A stretch of 64,000 bases of DNA from Paenibacillus sp. V4I3 (GCF_030817215.1 NZ_JAUSZA010000001.1:2082501-2146500), one strand, 5' to 3'. Counted from the first letter of the stretch, positions 9,139 to 18,451 are shown. Numbers and translations are program-made. Notes: a model not told the origin generated them from the letters alone.

Positions 9139-10245
9139 ATGAAAGTGCGAAGTTGGTGGAGTTCCAAGTTTAAGTACAGAATCATCGTCTTGGTTTGTAT
9201 AGGCGGTTTACTCATCCATTTTCCAGCAAAGGCGATGGAAAACTACCTCTTTACAGCTTTTGAACCGGTGAATGCCAATGCTACTCCCGAGGCTAAGGAA
9301 TTACTGACGTATTTGTACAGTTTGAAGGGGAAAAGCATGTTAACAGGACAGCATGACTTTCTAGAGGACCCAGATGTATTTGTTACTAAAATAAAGGCTG
9401 CAACCGGCAAAGATCCTATCGTTCATGGCTATGAGATGGGTGGGATTCTTGGACAAAATGAGACAACGTTAGAGGATCAAAGGCAAAAGGTCGTAAACAG
9501 CGCTATTGAGTGGCATAAGTCAGGCGGTATTGTCACGATGATGTACCACGCCAGCTATCCCGGAATGCAGCAGTATTGGAATAACGTACAACGGGCGACT
9601 AAGCAAGAGGAATTCGATCAAATTGTCACGGATGGCACATCCTTGAACAAGCAGTTGATCTCAGATATCGATAAAGTCGCTGTTTATTTAAAGCAACTGA
9701 AGGATGCAGGTGTTCCCGTACTATGGCGGCCTTACCACGAAATGAACGGCAATTGGTTCTGGTGGGGGAAGAAAAGCAATTATGTGCGTTTATGGAACAT
9801 CATGTTTGACCGCTATGTCAATGTACATGGTTTGAACAATTTATTGTGGGTGTGGAATCCGAATGCCCCGAGCTCAGGTGTTGATCCCTATGCGAACACA
9901 TATCCAGGCAGTTCAAAGGTAGATGCACTTGCCGTCGATATTTACAATAATGATTACAAGCAAAGTTACCATGATGAGTTATGGGAGCTTGGTGGAGGGA
10001 AGCCGATTGGTATTGGTGAAAATGGTGAAATGCCGAATGAGTCTATACTTTCCTCGAAGGAAAATAAATATGTCTGGTTCATGACATGGGGAGAAATGCT
10101 GGAGACCAAGAACAGTGCTTCAACTGTTCAAAGCTTGTACGGGCATCATAGCGTTATCACGAGGCATGAACATCTCATGAGGCCATCGATGATTCAACTC
10201 TTTTCCTTTTATGGCTATAAAATTATGTTCTATAAACCATCGTAA
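9139..10245 (+). CDS. secreted GH26 glycoside hydrolase (beta-mannanase family)
   Basis: The N-terminus MKVRSWWSSKFKYR, a hydrophobic core and FPAKAME look like a signal peptide. The mature protein is a family 26 (beta/alpha)8 hydrolase: SMLTGQHDF, VLWRPYHEMNGNWFWWG with the acid/base Glu, LLWVWNPNAP, and IGIGENGEMP with the likely nucleophile Glu. GH26 enzymes cut beta-1,4-mannan or related beta-glycans. Inside a polysaccharide locus that also makes GDP-mannose, a role in trimming or releasing its own polymer is plausible. ATG 9139 has AGGGAGG upstream; longer in-frame starts run through the hairpin at 9071-9104. The last about 25 residues (MRPSMIQLFSFYGYK) do not look like a normal GH26 end. 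Confidence 0.87.
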   Translation: MKVRSWWSSKFKYRIIVLVCIGGLLIHFPAKAMENYLFTAFEPVNANATPEAKELLTYLYSLKGKSMLTGQHDFLEDPDVFVTKIKAATGKDPIVHGYEMGGILGQNETTLEDQRQKVVNSAIEWHKSGGIVTMMYHASYPGMQQYWNNVQRATKQEEFDQIVTDGTSLNKQLISDIDKVAVYLKQLKDAGVPVLWRPYHEMNGNWFWWGKKSNYVRLWNIMFDRYVNVHGLNNLLWVWNPNAPSSGVDPYANTYPGSSKVDALAVDIYNNDYKQSYHDELWELGGGKPIGIGENGEMPNESILSSKENKYVWFMTWGEMLETKNSASTVQSLYGHHSVITRHEHLMRPSMIQLFSFYGYKIMFYKPS

Positions 10246-10270
10246 GGATTCTTATTTGGAGGGGAAATTT

Positions 10271-11512
10271 ATGCGCATCGGAATCTTTAGCCATACGAAC
10301 GTTTTTGAAGATTTTTTTGTAAAAGGCTTAGGTTTAAGTGAGGAAGATTACATTCGGTCCTATCATAACGATTTTTCTTTTGAGTATGCGAGGCTTTTGG
10401 AAAAGGACGGAATTGAAACTATTATCTATCTCTTTACGATGAGAGGTAATCAGGTACGCGAATATAAACACCAAATTGTGAACTGCAGGGTTAAATTTAT
10501 TCCTGTGGGAATGCTGTACAAATGGTATGCGTCTATCCCTTTTTCGGGGCGAACACCTATGGGGAAATACGTATCCCAATTGATGGCGACGACCAACCCA
10601 ATGATCAAAGATATTGTTAAGCAGGATCAGATCGACATCATATATTGCCAAGAGTATAATACGGGTCGTTTTGAACCTTTATCGAAGATCGCCAAATCTT
10701 TAAACATTCCGATTATCGGCGCCTATCATGGCGGAAGTATTCCGAAAATATTGCTCCCTATTAAGAAGCGTACTTTGCACAATGCAGCCTTTCTAACCAC
10801 GCTTAATATGGATGAGACCAACAATATGCTTAAACATTTTCCTGCCTTGAAAGAGAAAATAAAACTCATCCCGAACTTTGTAAATACGAGCATGTACAAG
10901 CAATTAGATAAACATGAGGCTATGAAGTCGCTTGGGCTTGATCCTGCTCAAAGATATTTGATTTCAGTAGGCCGACTATTTGACCACCAGAAGAAACACA
11001 GCTTACTTATTCAAGCAGCGGCTCAGTTAAAAGACGTGGAAGATCTCCACATTTTCATTGCCGGAAGCGGTCCGGATGAAGCCATGCTGCGTGATTTGAT
11101 TAGGCAGCATGGAGTGGAGAACAAAGTGACTCTATTAGGGAATATTCGTGACAAGAACAAATTAGTGAAATATTACAATGCCTCGGAATTTTTCGTGCTT
11201 CCATCCGCTTATGAAGGATTACCCTTAGTGATGCTGGAAGCGGGGGCGTGTGGATTACCGACAGTTGCTTATAATGTAACGGGTGTAAGAGGCTTACTCG
11301 AGGATAATAGGAATGGCATTATAGTCTATGAAAATAATCCCTATCAATTATCGCTAGCGATACGAAGGCTGCTGGATAATCCCAAACTGTGTGAAGCCTA
11401 TGGGAAAGCGTCTTACGATACGGTTCAGATTGGATATACGGAGGATATTATAAAAAAGAAGCTCATTGGTATGTTTGAGGATAGCAGATCTAGACAGCAA
11501 GGCTACGCTTGA
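10271..11512 (+). CDS. GT4-family glycosyltransferase
   Basis: This is a GT-B fold glycosyltransferase of family 4. The C-terminal half has YLISVGRLFDHQKKHSLLIQ, IAGSGPDEAMLRDLI, VTLLGNIRDKNKL and LPSAYEGLPLVMLEAGACG, the EX7E region that holds the donor sugar nucleotide. The N-terminal half starts MRIGIFSHTNVFEDFF. ATG 10271 follows GGAGGGG with 6-nt spacing; the frame is open further upstream, but that part overlaps the GH26 end. It is the last gene of the glycan cluster. Donor and acceptor are not readable; a GDP-mannose user would fit the locus. No signal peptide or helix is visible. Confidence 0.87.
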   Translation: MRIGIFSHTNVFEDFFVKGLGLSEEDYIRSYHNDFSFEYARLLEKDGIETIIYLFTMRGNQVREYKHQIVNCRVKFIPVGMLYKWYASIPFSGRTPMGKYVSQLMATTNPMIKDIVKQDQIDIIYCQEYNTGRFEPLSKIAKSLNIPIIGAYHGGSIPKILLPIKKRTLHNAAFLTTLNMDETNNMLKHFPALKEKIKLIPNFVNTSMYKQLDKHEAMKSLGLDPAQRYLISVGRLFDHQKKHSLLIQAAAQLKDVEDLHIFIAGSGPDEAMLRDLIRQHGVENKVTLLGNIRDKNKLVKYYNASEFFVLPSAYEGLPLVMLEAGACGLPTVAYNVTGVRGLLEDNRNGIIVYENNPYQLSLAIRRLLDNPKLCEAYGKASYDTVQIGYTEDIIKKKLIGMFEDSRSRQQGYA

Positions 11513-11659
11513 AGAAATTATCGCTTGTAATGTTACGAATTGTATCGTATAATAAAACCAATACATAATGTAACATCGTATAGCATCTTGCGACATTATA
11601 ACTCTTAATGAGTATGCTTACGAAGCTAGTTTTTTATGAAAACTCTAAGGAGTGTAATT

Positions 11660-11887
11660 ATGATCAAAACAGAAATGGTATATTGTGTTGAATGTGAATC
11701 TATAATGTCCAAAAGTAATGCCGATAAGGTATTCAAAACGGGATATTATAAGACGATTATTCCACTGTGTCATTGTAAAGATTGTGCCAACACAGAAATG
11801 AATAAAATAATTGTAGACATGTCCGCTGATTCTCAACAGTGTTATTCGGGGTATGAGGTGTCCATGTTTTTATTTGCTTCACCGTAG
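11660..11887 (+). CDS. small Cys-rich protein with a zinc-ribbon-like pattern
   Basis: A 75-residue protein I do not recognise. It has two cysteine clusters, YCVECES near residue 8 and LCHCKDC near residue 39, about 30 residues apart. This spacing would suit a four-cysteine metal site. The AAGGAG at 11647-11652 is well placed for ATG 11660, while an upstream in-frame ATG at 11636 has no site. It ends just before a terminator hairpin, so it is probably a single-gene transcript. Function unknown. Confidence 0.6.
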   Translation: MIKTEMVYCVECESIMSKSNADKVFKTGYYKTIIPLCHCKDCANTEMNKIIVDMSADSQQCYSGYEVSMFLFASP

Positions 11888-11927
11888 GCAAAAGAATGAG
11901 TGTAATGGACCGTCCTACCAACATATA

Positions 11928-11964
11928 AAGCCATTCCTACTTTCAGTGTAGGATTGGCTTTTTT
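11928..11964. terminator. Rho-independent terminator, probably bidirectional
   Basis: AAGCCATTCCTAC at 11928-11940 pairs with GTAGGATTGGCTT at 11948-11960 with one mismatch, followed by TTTT. It ends the Cys-rich gene. On the other strand it lies just after the stop of the 12396-11968 gene. Confidence 0.8.
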
Positions 11965-11967
11965 CAT

Positions 11968-12396
11968 TTATTGGAGTAAATGCTTATGCGCACTATAGTC
12001 AATCTGCTGCTTCTCGAGGAAGCTAGTCAAGCTCTTATAGTCGCGCCGCGGTGTTGCAAGAATGTAACCTTGAATACAGTGGTCACGCGTTACTTCACTT
12101 GCATGCGCCTCCAGGGCAACCTGTCCAATGCGAGCTGCGATGGAATGCTTGGCAATATCTCTAAAGGCTGTCGGTACAGGTGATACCAGTTGATCGAGAA
12201 ATGTTTTAGAGTCCTCTGTCCATAAGTGCCGCGAACTATCCACGTAGTGATTTTGCCAATCCAGCTTCGACTTGCCATCTTCTTTGGGCAGCACCTTTAG
12301 GAACTTCCGAAACATGAAATATCCGCCAATGGACATGAACAAAAGCAGGACACATACCCAGAAAATGATGAACCACATGAAAAAATCATTTGCCAT
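11968..12396 (-). CDS. DUF2621-like single-pass membrane protein
   Basis: A 142-residue protein with one N-terminal transmembrane segment (WFIIFWVCVLLLFMSIGGYF, about residues 8-27) followed by a basic, probably cytoplasmic domain. The soluble part (WTEDSKTFLDQLVSPVPTAF, HSIAARIGQVALE) resembles the DUF2621 family of Bacillales, which includes B. subtilis YneK as I recall it. No enzymatic motif is visible. It is transcribed leftward and converges on the Cys-rich gene. AGGTGAC lies before the ATG. The family assignment is from memory of the pattern, so treat the name as likely rather than proven. Confidence 0.65.
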   Translation of the reverse strand: MANDFFMWFIIFWVCVLLLFMSIGGYFMFRKFLKVLPKEDGKSKLDWQNHYVDSSRHLWTEDSKTFLDQLVSPVPTAFRDIAKHSIAARIGQVALEAHASEVTRDHCIQGYILATPRRDYKSLTSFLEKQQIDYSAHKHLLQ

Positions 12397-12494
12397 TTAT
12401 TTGTCACCTCACTAGCTTGCATCAATATCTCGTAAGAATTATACCTTATTTCTAGATTTCTTGCGACAATCCTAGTAAAATAGGAAGGTAGTAA

Positions 12495-12533
12495 ACGTAA
12501 CTACTTTGGTCTTCCATACCTAAGTAGTTGCGT
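12495..12533. promoter_or_regulatory. 12-bp inverted repeat in the nfo upstream region
   Basis: ACGTAACTACTT at 12495-12506 and AAGTAGTTGCGT at 12522-12533 form an inverted repeat with one mismatch and a 15-nt loop, about 30 bp before the nfo start. It could be an operator or a 5' leader hairpin. No clear sigma-A promoter was found beside it. Confidence 0.35.
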
Positions 12534-12562
12534 AGTAGACACACAAAAAGGAGTTATCCATT

Positions 12563-13691
12563 ATGCCTAAAATTGGCTCACACGTTTCGTTCTCTGATAA
12601 AGGCTTGTTAAATGCAGCTGAAGAGGCAGTCACATACGGTTCTTCCACATTTATGATATACACAGGTGCCCCGCAAAATACGCGCCGTAAACCGATTGAG
12701 GATCAATTTGTCGAAGAAGGTAAAGCTGTGATGGAGAAGCATGCGATGAACGAAATCGTCGTACACGCTCCCTACATTATTAATCTAGGTTCTTATAAAG
12801 AAGATACCTTTGAGTTAGCCGTACGTTTCCTTCAGGAAGAAATTCGTCGGACAGACTATATTGGCGTTCGCAATATCGTTCTTCATCCCGGGGCTTACAC
12901 GGACAAGGATGCGGAGTATGGCATTGCCAGAATTGCGGAAGGTCTGAACGAAGTACTTGCAGGGGGTTAAAGATACGAATGTGAACATCGCACTGGAAAC
13001 AATGGCTGGCAAAGGGACGGAGATTGGCCGCAGCTTTGAGGAATTAGCTGAAATTATGGAACAAGTAGAGTTTAACAACAAATTATCCGTTTGTCTGGAC
13101 ACTTGCCATATTCATGACGCCGGGTATGATATTGTGAACGACCTCGATGGCGTTCTGCATCATTTTGACAAAGTAATCGGTCTAGAAAAGCTTGGTGTTA
13201 TTCACTTGAATGATAGTAAAAATCCTCGCGGAGCCAGCAAGGACCGTCACGCGCCGCTTGGTTCTGGTTGGATTGGCTTTGAGGCTATGAATAATATTGC
13301 CAACCATGAGAAGCTGCAGCATTTGCCTATGATTCTTGAGACTCCTTGGATTGGTAAAGAAGATAAAACGCAGCGTCCGATGTACGAAGCAGAAATTGCT
13401 CTGCTCTCTGGTAACCTCAGTGGGCGTTTTGGCAGCGAGTTCTTGGATCATGTAGAGCGAATTGACTTTTTGTTAGGCAAAAAAGAGATTCATTTCCGTG
13501 ATTTCGTTCTGAATACTTGGGAATTATTGAAAAATGATGCCAAGGCAAAGAAAGCGGACGGACGTGAGCCGCTGGAGCGATTGTATGATATTCTACACGA
13601 AGAAAATCTCTTTTCTGACCTTAGCGAGGAGCAGATTAATCAACGATTGATCGTTTGGCTCGCAGGTAAAGAGATACTCAAGAAAGCTTAA
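12563..13691 (+). pseudogene. nfo: deoxyribonuclease/endonuclease IV, frameshifted, with C-terminal extension
   Basis: Endonuclease IV is a zinc AP endonuclease of base-excision repair. The family motifs are all present: [86 protein letters not shown]. They lie in two frames. The first frame (12563-12970) stops after EVLAGG, and the second carries on from [10 protein letters not shown]. The break is the G run at 12962-12966; removing one G restores 375 residues. This is longer than the about 300 aa of typical Nfo: after the barrel about 80 residues follow ([27 protein letters not shown]). Either a real frameshift or a homopolymer sequencing error. AAAGGAG precedes the start. Confidence 0.9.
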
Positions 13692-13757
13692 TATAGATTA
13701 CAGCAAACTAAAAAGAAAGCTTTCATACAGAAAGTTAAAGCTATTAGGGGGATTAAT

Positions 13758-14657
13758 ATGGAACAGGGAAGTACGAATAACTCATTGCGCAGGGAGAGCG
13801 TAATGGTGAATAGGGCGAGAATGTTGATCTCTTGTCCGGATCAGCCGGGAATCGTTGCGGCAGTCTCGCAATTTTTGTTTGAATATGGTGCGAATATCGT
13901 GCAATCCGATCAATACACAATGGATCCTGAAGGCGGCATGTTTTTCATCCGGATCGAGTTCGATTTAACGGAACTTGGGAGCCGGGTTGACCAGTTGAGA
14001 AAGGATTTCTCTGTCGTTGCGGACAAGTTCTCCATGGATTGGAGCCTTTCTCTTGCCAGTCAGAAGAAGCGCATCGCTATCTTCGTATCGAAGGAAGATC
14101 ATGCCTTGCTTGAGCTGCTTTGGCACTGGCGCGCGGGTGATCTTAACGCAGATATCGCGATGGTCATTAGTAACCATCCGGACATGCAGTCGCTCGTCGA
14201 GCCTTTTGGGATCCCATATCACCATATCCCGGTTACCGCGGATACGAAGGCTGAAGCCGAGCGTCGTCAGCTTGAAGTCGTTGGAGACAATATTGATGCG
14301 ATCGTATTGGCTCGCTATATGCAGATCGTTTCGCCTTCTTTTATTAAACACTACGCAAACCGTATGATTAATATCCATCACTCCTTCTTGCCTGCCTTTG
14401 TCGGCGGGAAGCCTTATGCGCAAGCCCATAATCGTGGGGTAAAAATCATTGGCGCTACTGCACATTATGTGACGGATGAATTGGATGGCGGCCCGATTAT
14501 TGAACAGGACGTTCAAAGGGTTAGCCACCGTGATAACGTCGAAGATTTGAAAAGAATCGGTCGGCATATTGAACGGATCGTCCTTGCTAGAGCGGTAGCA
14601 TGGCATGTAGAAGATCGAATTATTGTGCATAATAACAAGACAGTTGTATTTAATTAG
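13758..14657 (+). CDS. purU: formyltetrahydrofolate deformylase
   Basis: PurU hydrolyses 10-formyl-THF to THF and formate, balancing one-carbon pools and feeding purine synthesis. An ACT-type domain occupies about residues 18-95 (MLISCPDQPGIVAAVSQFLF). A formyltransferase-fold domain runs from about 100 to 295 with KKRIAIFVSKEDH, ARYMQIVSPSF, NIHHSFLPAFVGGKPY (catalytic Asn/His region) and DELDGGPIIEQD (catalytic Asp). GGGGGA lies 6 nt before the ATG. The N-terminal about 17 residues before the ACT domain are longer than in many homologues; an alternative ATG at residue 16 (MVNRARML) is possible. Confidence 0.93.
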   Translation: MEQGSTNNSLRRESVMVNRARMLISCPDQPGIVAAVSQFLFEYGANIVQSDQYTMDPEGGMFFIRIEFDLTELGSRVDQLRKDFSVVADKFSMDWSLSLASQKKRIAIFVSKEDHALLELLWHWRAGDLNADIAMVISNHPDMQSLVEPFGIPYHHIPVTADTKAEAERRQLEVVGDNIDAIVLARYMQIVSPSFIKHYANRMINIHHSFLPAFVGGKPYAQAHNRGVKIIGATAHYVTDELDGGPIIEQDVQRVSHRDNVEDLKRIGRHIERIVLARAVAWHVEDRIIVHNNKTVVFN

Positions 14658-14663
14658 GCTAGA

Positions 14664-14696
14664 TTAGGCTGTGTCCATTACTGGATGCAGCCTATT
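14664..14696 (+). terminator. probable terminator after purU
   Basis: AGGCTGTGTCCA and TGGATGCAGCCT form a 12-bp stem with two mismatches, followed by a short T-rich end (ATTTGCT). It lies 7 bp after the purU stop. Confidence 0.5.
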
Positions 14697-14739
14697 TGCT
14701 AGTAACTGCTTAGGCTGATGATGTTTTAGCGGGTTATTG

Positions 14740-14768
14740 TGGCAAAGCCTTAAAGCAAATGGTACAAT
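14740..14768 (+). promoter_or_regulatory. probable sigma-A promoter of tkt with extended -10
   Basis: TGGTACAAT at 14760-14768 is an extended -10 (TG-n-TACAAT). A weak -35 (TGGCAA, 14740-14745) lies 17 bp upstream. The predicted transcript start is about 70 bp before the tkt ATG. Confidence 0.45.
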
Positions 14769-14846
14769 AATGCAAGCGAGAAAAGTCACTTGTATGTACA
14801 AGTCATTGATTGACGAAAATACAGAAATATAGGAGGGAATTTTCGA

Positions 14847-16868
14847 ATGACAGTAACAAACAAAACAATTGAACAATTAGCGGTCGACACGATCCGTACT
14901 TTGGGTATCGACGCCGTTGAGAAAGCCAAATCAGGTCACCCAGGTATGGTTATGGGGGCTGCGCCAATGGCTTACGTGCTGTGGAAGCAGCATATGAAGC
15001 ATAATCCATCTAATCCTAAATGGGTCAATCGTGACCGTTTCGTGCTTTCAGCCGGCCACGGATCCATGCTGCTATACAGCCTTCTTCACCTTTGCGGATA
15101 TGATCTGCCAATGGAAGAAATCAAAAACTTCCGCCAATGGGGAAGCAAAACACCAGGACATCCGGAATACGGTCATACAGCAGGTGTTGACGCGACTACG
15201 GGTCCACTTGGACAAGGTATTGGTATGGCAGTTGGTATGGCCATGGCGGAAGCTCATCTGAGAGAGACTTACAATAAAGAGAATTTCCCTGTAATCGACC
15301 ACTATACATACGCAATCTGTGGTGATGGCGATATGATGGAAGGCGTTTCATCTGAAGCGGTTTCCTTGGCAGCTCACCTTAAATTGGGCAAACTAATCAT
15401 GTTGTACGATTCCAATGATATCTCGCTGGATGGCGAGCTTAACATGGCATTTTCCGAGAACGTTGAGAAGCGTTTTGAAGCTTATGGCTGGCAAGTGCTG
15501 CGCGTAGAAGAGCAAAATGATCTTGCTGCAATTTCCAAAGCAATTGCTGAAGCGAAAGCTGATACAACACGCCCAACACTGATTGAAGTGAAAACGACCA
15601 TCGGTTTCGGCAGCCCGAACAAAGGCGGCAAAGGCGGACACGTTGGACCTCACGGATCTCCGCTTGGCGGCGAAGAAGTGAAGCTGACGAAGCAAGCTTA
15701 TGGCTGGCCTGAAGAGCCGGACTTCTTAGTTCCGGACGAAGTTAGAGCGCACTATGCAGAAATTCAAAAAGAAGGCGCTGCAGCTGAACAAGCTTGGAGC
15801 AGCCTGTTGAATGACTACATTAAGGCATATCCAGAACTCGGCAACCAGTTCAGCGCGGCAGTGAGCAATGAATTGCCAGCAGGCTGGGACGCAGATCTTC
15901 CGGTTTACAGCACTTCAGACAAGCCTATGGCTACTCGTGTTGCATCCGGTAATGCGATTAATGCGATTGCACCTAAATTGCCGCAATTGATCGGCGGTTC
16001 CGCGGATCTGGCAAGCTCGAACAACACCATGATCAAAGGCGAATCCAATTACAGTGCCAGCAACTATGCAGGCCGCAATTTATGGTTTGGTGTTCGTGAG
16101 TTCGGTATGGGTACAGCGATGAACGGTATGGCTCTACATGGTGGAGTTAAAATATACGGGGCTACATTCTTCGTATTCTCTGATTACCTACGCGCATCGA
16201 TTCGTCTTGCTGCTCTTATGCAGCTTCCGGTTATCTACGTTCTAACACATGACAGTATCGCTGTTGGTGAAGATGGACCGACGCATGAGCCGGTAGAGCA
16301 ATTGCCTGCGCTTCGTGTCATTCCGGGTATCACTGTTATTCGCCCTGCAGACGGAAATGAAACATCAGAAGCCTGGCGTTACGCGATTTCTGAGGCTAAA
16401 GGGCCAGTTGCTCTCGTATTGACTCGCCAAAACCTGCCGATTCTCGAAGGAACTGTCCAAGGTGCGAAAGAAAACCTAAGCAAAGGCGGCTATGTTGTAT
16501 CCGATGCTACAAATGGCAAGCCAGTTGCACAGATTCTGGCAACAGGCTCCGAAGTACAATTGGCTGTCGCGGCGCAAAAGCTTCTTGAAGCCGAAGGCAT
16601 TAACGTTCGTGTCGTAAGCTTGCCAAGCTTGGAGCTGTTCGAGAAACAGTCCAAAGAATATAAAGACTCCGTCATTCTGCCGGAAGTGAAGAAACGTCTA
16701 GCTGTTGAGATGGCTTACCCGCTTGGTTGGGAACGTTATGTTGGCGACCAAGGATCCATCCTTGGTATCTCTACATTTGGAGCATCCGCACCAGGGGATT
16801 TGGTTCTCAAAGAGTACGGCTTCTACCCAGAGAACGTAGCAGCTAGAGTGAAAGCTCTATTGTCTTAA
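14847..16868 (+). CDS. tkt: transketolase
   Basis: Transketolase is the thiamine-diphosphate enzyme of the pentose phosphate pathway, moving two-carbon units between ketoses and aldoses. Visible signatures are [20 protein letters not shown] near the start, [50 protein letters not shown] (ThDP/metal motif) and, in the pyrimidine domain, [20 protein letters not shown]. The 673 residues match the normal length, and all three domains are present. GGAGGG is 9 nt before the ATG. It is monocistronic by context, with hairpins on both sides. Codon choice is strongly biased, as expected for a highly expressed gene. Confidence 0.97.
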   Translation: MTVTNKTIEQLAVDTIRTLGIDAVEKAKSGHPGMVMGAAPMAYVLWKQHMKHNPSNPKWVNRDRFVLSAGHGSMLLYSLLHLCGYDLPMEEIKNFRQWGSKTPGHPEYGHTAGVDATTGPLGQGIGMAVGMAMAEAHLRETYNKENFPVIDHYTYAICGDGDMMEGVSSEAVSLAAHLKLGKLIMLYDSNDISLDGELNMAFSENVEKRFEAYGWQVLRVEEQNDLAAISKAIAEAKADTTRPTLIEVKTTIGFGSPNKGGKGGHVGPHGSPLGGEEVKLTKQAYGWPEEPDFLVPDEVRAHYAEIQKEGAAAEQAWSSLLNDYIKAYPELGNQFSAAVSNELPAGWDADLPVYSTSDKPMATRVASGNAINAIAPKLPQLIGGSADLASSNNTMIKGESNYSASNYAGRNLWFGVREFGMGTAMNGMALHGGVKIYGATFFVFSDYLRASIRLAALMQLPVIYVLTHDSIAVGEDGPTHEPVEQLPALRVIPGITVIRPADGNETSEAWRYAISEAKGPVALVLTRQNLPILEGTVQGAKENLSKGGYVVSDATNGKPVAQILATGSEVQLAVAAQKLLEAEGINVRVVSLPSLELFEKQSKEYKDSVILPEVKKRLAVEMAYPLGWERYVGDQGSILGISTFGASAPGDLVLKEYGFYPENVAARVKALLS

Positions 16869-16887
16869 TTAATTGAAAGCAGCCACT

Positions 16888-16908
16888 GCCCACCCCCGCG
16901 TGGGCTTT
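16888..16908 (+). terminator. weak terminator after tkt
   Basis: GCCCAC and GTGGGC form a 6-bp stem around a C-rich 6-nt loop, followed by TTTGG. The poor T tract means partial read-through into ppnP is possible. Confidence 0.4.
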
Positions 16909-16948
16909 GGCCTTATTCTTAGTTATTTTTGAGGGGGAACTATTCATC

Positions 16949-17266
16949 ATGTCCAGCTTTGAAAATGTAACTGTATTAACGAAAGCCAACGTTTATTTCG
17001 ATGGTAAAGTGACTAGCCGCACAGTTCAATTCGCCGATGGCACCAAAAAAACACTCGGCATTTTGCTACCGGGTGAGTACGAATTCGGAACAGATGTTAA
17101 AGAAATCATGGAAATCCAAGCTGGTGAGCTGAACGTTTTGCTTCCAGGCAGCAGCGAATGGATTACCATCAGTGGCCAAGGTGAATTCACTGTTCCCGCT
17201 AATGCAAAATTCAAGCTCGAAGTGAAAACAGTTAGCGATTATATTTGCTCTTATATTCATGAGTAA
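16949..17266 (+). CDS. ppnP: pyrimidine/purine nucleoside phosphorylase, PpnP family
   Basis: A 105-residue single-domain cupin of the PpnP (YaiE, formerly DUF1255) family, which cleaves several nucleosides with phosphate to free base and ribose-1-phosphate. Family features are [46 protein letters not shown] and [24 protein letters not shown] lies about 10 nt before ATG 16949; an in-frame extension to 16907 has no site. Downstream of transketolase, its ribose-phosphate product would feed the same pentose pool, though the link is inference. A strong terminator follows. Confidence 0.9.
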   Translation: MSSFENVTVLTKANVYFDGKVTSRTVQFADGTKKTLGILLPGEYEFGTDVKEIMEIQAGELNVLLPGSSEWITISGQGEFTVPANAKFKLEVKTVSDYICSYIHE

Positions 17267-17293
17267 TTAAATAGGGAAGAGATATCCCTTCAG

Positions 17294-17341
17294 ATCCCAT
17301 ACATCTATCGGACAAAGTGCCCGATAATGTACGGGATTTTT
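17294..17341 (+). terminator. Rho-independent terminator after ppnP
   Basis: A long interrupted stem, ATCCCATACAT...TATCGG against CCCGATA...ATGTACGGGAT, is followed by TTTTT at 17337-17341. Confidence 0.8.
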
Positions 17342-17351
17342 GCGTCTGGAT

Positions 17352-17729
17352 TTATTTGGATGACCAGGGGTAGAGGGAGCGGATATTCATATGCAGCACT
17401 TCCTCAATATCGCTCATGCGTATCCATAGCTGTTGGATGCTTTGTAGAATATCAGTTGGAAGCGCCAAATGTCGCTGTTGAATTCTGGAGATGCTGATAC
17501 CGATGCATTGGGGGTGTCCTAGATTGACGACAAGGTCATCCAGCAAAACAGTGATTCCAGCCTCTAAGTCGGGGATTTCTTCCATCTTTAGCTTCTGAAA
17601 CGGAGCGTCTAATGGCACGTACATCGAAGTTTTGTTCCAATCTAGCTCGTGAGGTCGAAAATGCAGCGACATGAGAAAGGGCTGGATGCGCTCTTCATGG
17701 AAGTCATAAAAAACAGTAAACTTAGCCAT
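17352..17729 (-). CDS. hypothetical protein next to an ImmA-type protease
   Basis: A 125-residue protein I do not recognise. It begins MAKFTVFYDFHEERIQPFL and is mixed alpha/beta by eye, with no signal peptide, membrane segment or cysteine cluster. It overlaps the end of the ImmA-type gene by 8 bp and is preceded by AAAGGGG, so it is very likely translated with it. The overlap suggests a partner in the same regulatory module, but function is unknown. Its stop is close to the ppnP terminator on the other strand. Confidence 0.6.
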   Translation of the reverse strand: MAKFTVFYDFHEERIQPFLMSLHFRPHELDWNKTSMYVPLDAPFQKLKMEEIPDLEAGITVLLDDLVVNLGHPQCIGISISRIQQRHLALPTDILQSIQQLWIRMSDIEEVLHMNIRSLYPWSSK

Positions 17730-18345
17730 CAGAGGGCGCCCCTTTTTGCTTCAGATGCTCCAGCTTGTCCATGATAAGGCGAGTTGCATCGGACCAATTG
17801 GCTGGATTGTATTTGCTAGCTTGACTTTGTGTAAATAGCTGATATTCATGATCCATAATGCCTTGCAGGACACGTCGCTGAATTTGCTCTATGCGAGCTG
17901 CTGCAAGCCGATGGGTTACTTGAAATTCTTCGGATAGAAGGGCAATCATTTCGTTCTTTTGCTCGGGCAGCGGCAGTTTCTTAAGCATAGAAATGGGTAT
18001 TGCCGCGTAGAGCTGGAAGGCCGATGCATCCTGCTCCTGCCAATCGACATAGCGATCTGGCATAATCATTTGGTTGCCGGAATGGCGAAGCACATGACAT
18101 AGCTCGTGAAGGAAGTCTTCCCACTGCTCTTTGGCAGATAATCGACGGTCTACGTTGATGCTGAATTGTCCGTTATTTTCAACAGCCATGCTGCTCATAT
18201 CCATCGCATAAACCCAAATATGCAGTTTAGCAGCCAAATTGGTCATGCTAAGCTGAGATGGCTCTTTGATATCATGTTGGAGATATAAAGCTTCGACCCA
18301 TTGTTCCAGAGGGGTGGTTTGGTAGTGAGTGAACAGGACAAACAC
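17722..18345 (-). CDS. ImmA/IrrE-type metallopeptidase (M78 family)
   Basis: A zinc metallopeptidase of the ImmA/IrrE family (M78, formerly DUF955). The HExxH-type site is HELCHVLRHSG at about residues 81-91, and a later Glu in WQEQDASAFQLYAAIP can be the third ligand. In mobile elements, ImmA proteases cut their cognate XRE repressor and so trigger induction. Here an XRE repressor gene lies 106 bp upstream on the same strand, as in the immR-immA pair of ICEBs1. The start is a GTG without a strong ribosome site, so the exact N-terminus is uncertain. The C-terminal 60 residues are helical and unassigned. Confidence 0.82.
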   Translation of the reverse strand: MFVLFTHYQTTPLEQWVEALYLQHDIKEPSQLSMTNLAAKLHIWVYAMDMSSMAVENNGQFSINVDRRLSAKEQWEDFLHELCHVLRHSGNQMIMPDRYVDWQEQDASAFQLYAAIPISMLKKLPLPEQKNEMIALLSEEFQVTHRLAAARIEQIQRRVLQGIMDHEYQLFTQSQASKYNPANWSDATRLIMDKLEHLKQKGAPSDG

Positions 18346-18379
18346 CTCATTATAGGAATATATGTTCGTTCATTTAAGG

Positions 18380-18402
18380 TAAAGAAAAGCCCATTAGGGC
18401 TT
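18380..18402 (-). terminator. terminator after the XRE repressor gene
   Basis: On the minus strand AAGCCC-TAAT-GGGCTT is followed by TTCTTT. It lies between the repressor and the protease gene, so protease expression may need read-through or its own promoter. Confidence 0.6.
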
Positions 18403-18451
18403 GGCTTTATTGTAAAAGGATAAGTTCATCAAGATGGCGCTTAAGCCACTG

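Noticed and set aside
13965-14630. 221-codon frame antisense to purU
   Set aside because: The forward frame has a complete PurU family pattern; the antisense protein has no recognisable feature or ribosome site.
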